Shown here: positions 60,244 through 64,000 of the stretch, piece after piece
Numbering within the stretch: position 1 is the stretch's first letter
How the letters are laid out: the number at the start of each line of letters is the position of its first letter
From: Brevundimonas bullata
Lineage (GTDB): Bacteria > Pseudomonadota > Alphaproteobacteria > Caulobacterales > Caulobacteraceae
Direction: 5' to 3'
Length of the DNA: 64,000 bases
Assembly: GCF_014207965.1 (NCBI RefSeq)
Contig: NZ_JACHLM010000006.1
Coordinates: 248,001-312,000 of the forward strand
The notes under the pieces: model-generated
Told to the model about the DNA's origin: nothing
The model's database searches: none
Seen by the model: the letters and a program-made list of their open reading frames with translations, nothing else
Program-made: the position numbers and the translations under genes

Positions 60244-61623
60244 TCAGCGACGGGCTGGGGCGCTGCCGCCCCGGCCGCCACGACCACGCAGCTTCGCCTT
60301 CTTGATCAGGCCTTCGTACTGGTGCGCCAGCAGTTGGGACTGGATCTGGGCCACCGTATCCATCGTCACCGAAACGACGATCAGGATCGACGTGCCGCCG
60401 AAGTAGAGGCTGTTGCCCATGCTGCTGACCAGGAACTCGGGCAGCAGGCAGACCGCGGTGATGTAGGCGGCGCCGATCACCGTCAGACGCGTCAGGACAT
60501 AGTCCAGATACTCGGCCGTGCGCTTGCCCGGACGGATGCCCGGCAGGAAGCCGCCGTACTTGCGCAGGTTCTCCGCCGTGTCCTCGGGATTGAAGGTGAT
60601 CGAGGTGTAGAAGAAGCAGAAGAAGACGATCAGGACCGCATACAGGATCATGAACAGCGGCTGACCGTGCGTCAGCTGCGCCGTCACCAGCGGCAGCCAG
60701 CTCATCCACTCGGGCAGGTTGGCCTGAGCCGTGAAGGTGGCCACCGTCGTCGGCAGCATCAGCAGCGACGAGGCGAAGATGGCGGGAATGACGCCGGCGG
60801 TGTTCACCTTCAGCGGCAGGAAGGAGCGTTCGCCGCCCGTCATGCGGTTGCCTTCCTGGCGCTTCGGATACTGGATCAGAAGGCGGCGCTGGGCGCGCTC
60901 CATGAAGACGATGAAGACGATGGTGGCCACAGCCAGAACGGCGATGAACAGCAGGGCGAAGACCGACATCTGACCTTGCTGAGCCAGGCCCAGCAGGCGC
61001 GCCACGGTGGACGGCAGGACCGCCACGATGCCGGCGAAGATGATCAGCGAGATGCCGTTGCCGACGCCGCGCGCCGTCACCTGCTCACCCAGCCACATCA
61101 GGAACATGGTGCCGCCGGTCAGGGTCGTGACCGTCGAAATGATGAAGAAGACGCCCGGCTGGTCGATCAGACCGGCCTGTGCGTTCAGGCCGGCGGCGAT
61201 GCCGAAGGACTGGGCCAGAGCCAGGAACACCGTCAGGTAACGGGTGTACTGGTTCAGCTGCTTGCGGCCGCTTTCGCCGCCTTCCTTCTTCAGCTTCTCC
61301 CAGGGCGGGTAAACCGCGCCCATCAGTTGCACGATGATCGAGGCCGAGATGTATGGCATCACGTTCAACGCGAAGACGGCCATACGCTCGACCGCGCCGC
61401 CCGAGAACATGTTGAACATGTCCAGGATGCCGCGCTGGCCATCAGGGTTCTGGAAGAAGGCCAGGAAGGCCTCGGAATTAATGCCCGGAATCGGAACATA
61501 GGTGCCGATCCGATAGACCAGCAGCGCGCCCAGCGTGAACAGCAGGCGTTTGTGCAGCTCGGTCGCTTTCGCGAACGAGCCCATGTTCATATTGGCGGCG
61601 AGTTGTTCAGCGGCCGAAGCCAT
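60244..61623 (-). CDS. secY: Preprotein translocase subunit SecY
   Basis: A 459-residue protein with ten transmembrane segments. Markers are IGTYVPIPGINSEAFL (plug/TM2 region), ALNVMPYISASIIVQLMGAV, GNGISLIIFAGIVAVLP and PGIRPGKRTAEYLDYVL. It forms the Sec protein channel with SecE and SecG. The basic, Arg/Gly-rich C terminus (RGRGGRGGSAPARR) is longer than usual. It lies 24 bases upstream of adk and 148 bases after rplO, with a hairpin and a REP-like repeat in that gap. Confidence 0.95.
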   Translation of the reverse strand: MASAAEQLAANMNMGSFAKATELHKRLLFTLGALLVYRIGTYVPIPGINSEAFLAFFQNPDGQRGILDMFNMFSGGAVERMAVFALNVMPYISASIIVQLMGAVYPPWEKLKKEGGESGRKQLNQYTRYLTVFLALAQSFGIAAGLNAQAGLIDQPGVFFIISTVTTLTGGTMFLMWLGEQVTARGVGNGISLIIFAGIVAVLPSTVARLLGLAQQGQMSVFALLFIAVLAVATIVFIVFMERAQRRLLIQYPKRQEGNRMTGGERSFLPLKVNTAGVIPAIFASSLLMLPTTVATFTAQANLPEWMSWLPLVTAQLTHGQPLFMILYAVLIVFFCFFYTSITFNPEDTAENLRKYGGFLPGIRPGKRTAEYLDYVLTRLTVIGAAYITAVCLLPEFLVSSMGNSLYFGGTSILIVVSVTMDTVAQIQSQLLAHQYEGLIKKAKLRGRGGRGGSAPARR

Positions 61624-61663
61624 TAGGCGGTCCCCACGACTATGCCCGTCGTCAGATAGGCGG

Positions 61664-61691
61664 AAAGCGGCCGTCTTGCGAGGGCCGCTTT
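61664..61691 (-). terminator. Hairpin upstream of secY
   Basis: A 10-base stem GAAAGCGGCC / GGCCGCTTTC with a 10-base loop on the minus strand. It lacks a T-run, so termination would be partial at best; it may be an attenuating or processing structure. Confidence 0.35.
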
Positions 61692-61700
61692 CATGAATTT

Positions 61701-61762
61701 CGTCATCCCGGTGCGGACAATCCCGGCGAACGCCGCATCAGCAGCGCTCGCACGGGATGACG
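61701..61762. repeat. REP-like palindrome between rplO and secY
   Basis: CGTCATCCCGGTGCG (61701-61715) and CGCACGGGATGACG (61749-61762) pair with one bulge. The intervening 33 bases hold a further CCCGGCGAACGCCG palindrome. The composition matches the REP-like pair at 23231-23366. Confidence 0.7.
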
Positions 61763-61770
61763 ATATCGAT

Positions 61771-62364
61771 TTAGGCCTTGGCAGCGGCGCGCTTGGCGCG
61801 GGCCGAGACCTTGTTGGCGTCGCCCAGCGGGGTCTTCGCCGGCGGAACCTTGCCCTTGGCGGCTTCGCGCTTGGCAACGCGAGCAGCGGCCTTTGCTTCA
61901 GCGGCGATGCGCTGTTGCTCGACCGAACCGCCAGCGGCTTCGATGGACTTGATGGCGCCGGCCGAGGCCGACCACACGACCAGGTTCAGCTTGGCCTTCA
62001 GTTCGCCTCCGCCCAGGACGCGCACGCCGTCCTTGACGCGACGGATCACGCCGGCGGCCACCAGGGCGGCGCCGTTGATCTCAGCCTTGGCGTCCAGCTT
62101 GCCGGCGTCGATGGCGTCCTGCACGCGCCACAGGTTCACTTCGGCCAGCTTCAGAGCGTTGGCGTTGTTGAAGCCGCGCTTGGGCATACGCATGTACAGC
62201 GGCATTTGACCGCCTTCGAAGCCGCCGATGGCGACGCCCGAACGCGACTTCTGCCCCTTGACGCCGCGACCAGCCGTCTTGCCCTTGCCCGAACCCGGGC
62301 CGCGGCCGACGCGCATGCGCTTTTTGTGGGCGCCTTCGTTGTCGCGAATTTCGTTCAGTTTCAT
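61771..62364 (-). CDS. rplO: 50S ribosomal protein L15 with C-terminal extension
   Basis: A 197-residue L15. The N-terminal about 150 residues are typical ([71 protein letters not shown]). L15 is usually about 145-160 residues; here an Ala/Lys/Arg-rich tail of about 45 residues ([20 protein letters not shown], then [10 protein letters not shown]) is added, probably disordered and RNA-binding. It follows rpmD by 166 bases including an intrinsic terminator, and precedes secY. Confidence 0.94.
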   Translation of the reverse strand: MKLNEIRDNEGAHKKRMRVGRGPGSGKGKTAGRGVKGQKSRSGVAIGGFEGGQMPLYMRMPKRGFNNANALKLAEVNLWRVQDAIDAGKLDAKAEINGAALVAAGVIRRVKDGVRVLGGGELKAKLNLVVWSASAGAIKSIEAAGGSVEQQRIAAEAKAAARVAKREAAKGKVPPAKTPLGDANKVSARAKRAAAKA

Positions 62365-62439
62365 ATGCCTGATCCTTTCGGGTGCTAGCGCCAGGTCGAT
62401 CAGAGCGATCGCACCTGACTCGGCGTTGGATAAATTGAA

Positions 62440-62459
62440 GGGCCGCTTCTAGGCGGCCC
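62440..62459 (-). other. GC hairpin in the rpmD-rplO spacer
   Basis: GGGCCGC / GCGGCCC with loop CTAGAA on the minus strand. Next to it, an AGCATC-GCAA-GATGCT hairpin (62465-62480). A weak promoter TTGCGA-N17-TAGAAG reads across this area toward rplO. Together they may be the start region of an rplO-secY-adk transcript. Confidence 0.3.
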
Positions 62460-62485
62460 GACGCAGCATCGCAAGATGCTTCTTC

Positions 62486-62523
62486 AAAAGAGAAACGCCC
62501 TCCCCCGCGAACGAGGAAGGGCG
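62486..62523 (-). terminator. Strong intrinsic terminator directly after rpmD
   Basis: On the minus strand: stem CGCCCTTCCTC / GGGGGAGGGCG (11 pairs, two G-U), six-base loop GTTCGC, then TTTCTCTTTT. It begins eight bases after the rpmD stop. Its strength and position predict that most transcription ends between rpmD and rplO. Confidence 0.8.
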
Positions 62524-62530
62524 CATCTGC

Positions 62531-62725
62531 TTATTTTTCGACCACTTCGACCATGTGGGCGACCTTGGCGATCATCCCACGGACCGAGGGGGTGTCCTCC
62601 AGCGTCGACTCGCGGCCGATGCGGTTCAGACCCAGGCCCGACAGAGTGGCGCGCTGATCAGCCTTGCGGCGGATCGGGCTGGCCGTCTGGCGGACCGTGA
62701 CGGTGGCTTTTTCGTTCTTCGCCAT
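62531..62725 (-). CDS. rpmD: 50S ribosomal protein L30
   Basis: A 64-residue L30: [40 protein letters not shown] and the tail [14 protein letters not shown]. Between rpsE (5-base gap) and rplO. It is immediately followed by an intrinsic terminator. Confidence 0.95.
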   Translation of the reverse strand: MAKNEKATVTVRQTASPIRRKADQRATLSGLGLNRIGRESTLEDTPSVRGMIAKVAHMVEVVEK

Positions 62726-62730
62726 GTCTA

Positions 62731-63339
62731 TCAGCCCTCGACAGCTTCAGGCGCCGAAGCGCCGTCGTTGCGGCGGCCCATCAGGTCAGCGACCTTCTTG
62801 CCACGCTTAGCAGCAACCTGACGCGGCGACGATTGAACCTTCAGAGCTTCGAAGGTCGCGCGGATCATGTTGTACGGGTTCGACGAGCCGGTCGACTTGC
62901 CGACGACATCCTGGACGCCGAGGGTTTCGAGGACCGCACGCATCGGACCGCCGGCGATGACGCCCGTGCCGGGAGGGGCAGCGCGCATCATGATCTTGCC
63001 GGCGCCCCAACGGCCGTTGCCGTCGTGGTGCAGGGTGCGGTTCTCACGAAGAGGCACGCGGATCATGGTCTTCTTGGCTTCTTCAGTCGCCTTGCGGATG
63101 GCTTCCGGCACTTCACGCGCCTTGCCATGACCGAAGCCGACCCGGCCCTTGCCGTCGCCCACAACCATCAGGGCTGCGAACGAGAAACGACGTCCGCCCT
63201 TAACGGTGGCGGCGACGCGGTTGATGTGCACCAGCTTTTCGACGATGTCCGAATCCGGGCCGTCGACAGCAGGAGCGTTGCGGTTGTCACGACGGTTGCG
63301 GTCGTTGCCGCCGCCGCCGCGCTGGGGTTCACGAGCCAT
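62731..63339 (-). CDS. rpsE: 30S ribosomal protein S5
   Basis: A 202-residue S5: dsRBD-like N-terminal half ([40 protein letters not shown]) and the S5 C-terminal domain ([38 protein letters not shown]). Length and order are normal. Overlaps none of its neighbours; gaps of 5-13 bases. Confidence 0.96.
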   Translation of the reverse strand: MAREPQRGGGGNDRNRRDNRNAPAVDGPDSDIVEKLVHINRVAATVKGGRRFSFAALMVVGDGKGRVGFGHGKAREVPEAIRKATEEAKKTMIRVPLRENRTLHHDGNGRWGAGKIMMRAAPPGTGVIAGGPMRAVLETLGVQDVVGKSTGSSNPYNMIRATFEALKVQSSPRQVAAKRGKKVADLMGRRNDGASAPEAVEG

Positions 63340-63352
63340 GCTTCTCGATCCC

Positions 63353-63709
63353 TTAGAAGTTCAGGCCGGCTTCACGCGCGGCCTCCGCCAGCGCCTTGAC
63401 GCGGCCGTGATAGATGTAGCCACCGCGGTCGAAAACGACGTCGGTGACGCCCTTCTCGATGGCGCGCTCGGCGATCAGCTTGCCAATAGCAGCAGCTGCG
63501 GCGACGTCCGAACCCTTGGAGCCCTTGCCGCCTTCCAGCGACGAGGCGGCGGCCACCGTGACGCCCTGGGCGTCGTCGATGATCTGAACCGAGATGTTCT
63601 TGTCCGAACGGAAGACCGACAGACGCAGACGGCCGTTGGACACAGCCTTGAGGCGACGACGGTTGCGTTCGGCGCGGCGCTTGGCTTGTTGTTGCAGAGA
63701 AAGAGCCAT
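63353..63709 (-). CDS. rplR: 50S ribosomal protein L18
   Basis: A 118-residue L18: basic N terminus [40 protein letters not shown], and [20 protein letters not shown]. It binds 5S rRNA. Between rplF (3-base gap) and rpsE. Confidence 0.96.
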   Translation of the reverse strand: MALSLQQQAKRRAERNRRRLKAVSNGRLRLSVFRSDKNISVQIIDDAQGVTVAAASSLEGGKGSKGSDVAAAAAIGKLIAERAIEKGVTDVVFDRGGYIYHGRVKALAEAAREAGLNF

Positions 63710-63712
63710 GAC

Positions 63713-64000
63713 TTACTTCTTCTTGCCTTCCTTGCGCCGGACCTTCTCGCCCGAATAACGCACGCCCTTGCCCTTGTAGGGCTCCGGCGGACGCAGCTTG
63801 CGGATCACGGCGGCGATTTCGCCAACGACTTGCTTGTCAGAACCCTGGATCTTGATCTCGGTCTGCTTCGGCACGACGAAGGTGATACCGGCCGGCGGCG
63901 CGATGTCGACTTCATGCGAGAAGCCGAGTTGCAGCGACAGAGCCTGGCCCTTCAGGGCGGCGCGGTAACCCACGCCGACCAGTTCCAAGGTCTTTTCGAA
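63713..64000 (-). CDS. rplF: 50S ribosomal protein L6 (5' end outside window)
   Basis: The C-terminal about 95 residues of L6 are visible on the minus strand; the start is beyond base 64000. Visible blocks are [18 protein letters not shown], the second L6 domain ([40 protein letters not shown]) and the C terminus [20 protein letters not shown]. It lies three bases upstream of rplR. Confidence 0.95.
   Translation of the reverse strand, partial: FEKTLELVGVGYRAALKGQALSLQLGFSHEVDIAPPAGITFVVPKQTEIKIQGSDKQVVGEIAAVIRKLRPPEPYKGKGVRYSGEKVRRKEGKKK

Overview
The window reads as a chromosomal segment of a GC-rich alphaproteobacterium of the order Caulobacterales, most like Brevundimonas. The lineage call is inference from gene content. 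It rests on an adjacent divK-pleD pair, a CC0125/CC1285-type lipoprotein, two DUF2336 proteins, short FeoB, ATP12, phasin, GTP-type PEP carboxykinase and a ribosomal cluster in normal order. No prophage, insertion sequence, CRISPR array or plasmid gene was seen, so this is mostly core genome. Nearly all genes are intact; only the porin at the left edge and rplF at the right edge are cut by the window.

Layout. 1-2.1 kb: end of a TorF-type porin, a small conserved protein, and two tandem cold-shock genes that share a homologous, structured leader. 2.1-5.5 kb: a reverse transsulfuration operon (cystathionine beta-synthase, an exported alpha/beta hydrolase, a cystathionine gamma-lyase/synthase). 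5.6-9.5 kb: rnr, a Nudix hydrolase, an exported protein, rpmG. 9.6-14.9 kb: divK-pleD (cell-cycle signalling and c-di-GMP), dinB, RidA, a FemAB-like protein and CsbD. 14.9-22.6 kb: clpS-clpA, a SnoaL-like protein, phasin, a D-Ala-D-Ala carboxypeptidase with a SPOR domain, DUF2239, a holin-4 family protein, HIT, DUF486, tRNA-Thr. 22.6-32.2 kb: TetR, an inverted pair of REP-like palindromes, feoAB, a cytochrome c lipoprotein, an RND efflux pair with a candidate operator, an outer-membrane protein and a class II aldolase. 32.4-38 kb: DUF2336, NAD kinase, Hpt, a second DUF2336, lytic transglycosylase, TonB-like protein, with CtrA-like boxes upstream of three of them. 38-44 kb: FAD oxidoreductase, pckG, DUF938, a GATase-like protein, RluF-type pseudouridine synthase and a winged-helix/membrane-protein pair with clear palindromic operators. 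44-56 kb: the overlapping crcB-rluC-HAD-ATP12 run, a lipoprotein, a third pseudouridine synthase, two VOC proteins around rarA, an HtrA protease, a phosphodiesterase, an ABC exporter and a GNAT acetyltransferase.

56.2-64 kb, minus strand: the ribosomal spc/alpha region (rplF-rplR-rpsE-rpmD, rplO-secY-adk, rpsM-rpsK-rpoA-rplQ). It is not one uninterrupted operon. A strong intrinsic terminator follows rpmD, a REP-like palindrome lies between rplO and secY, a TonB-like gene sits between adk and rpsM, and a near-consensus promoter precedes rpsM. These interruptions, the paired cold-shock leaders and the TTTCC-N5-GGAAA operator system are the most notable signals. No wholly new multi-gene system was found with confidence.
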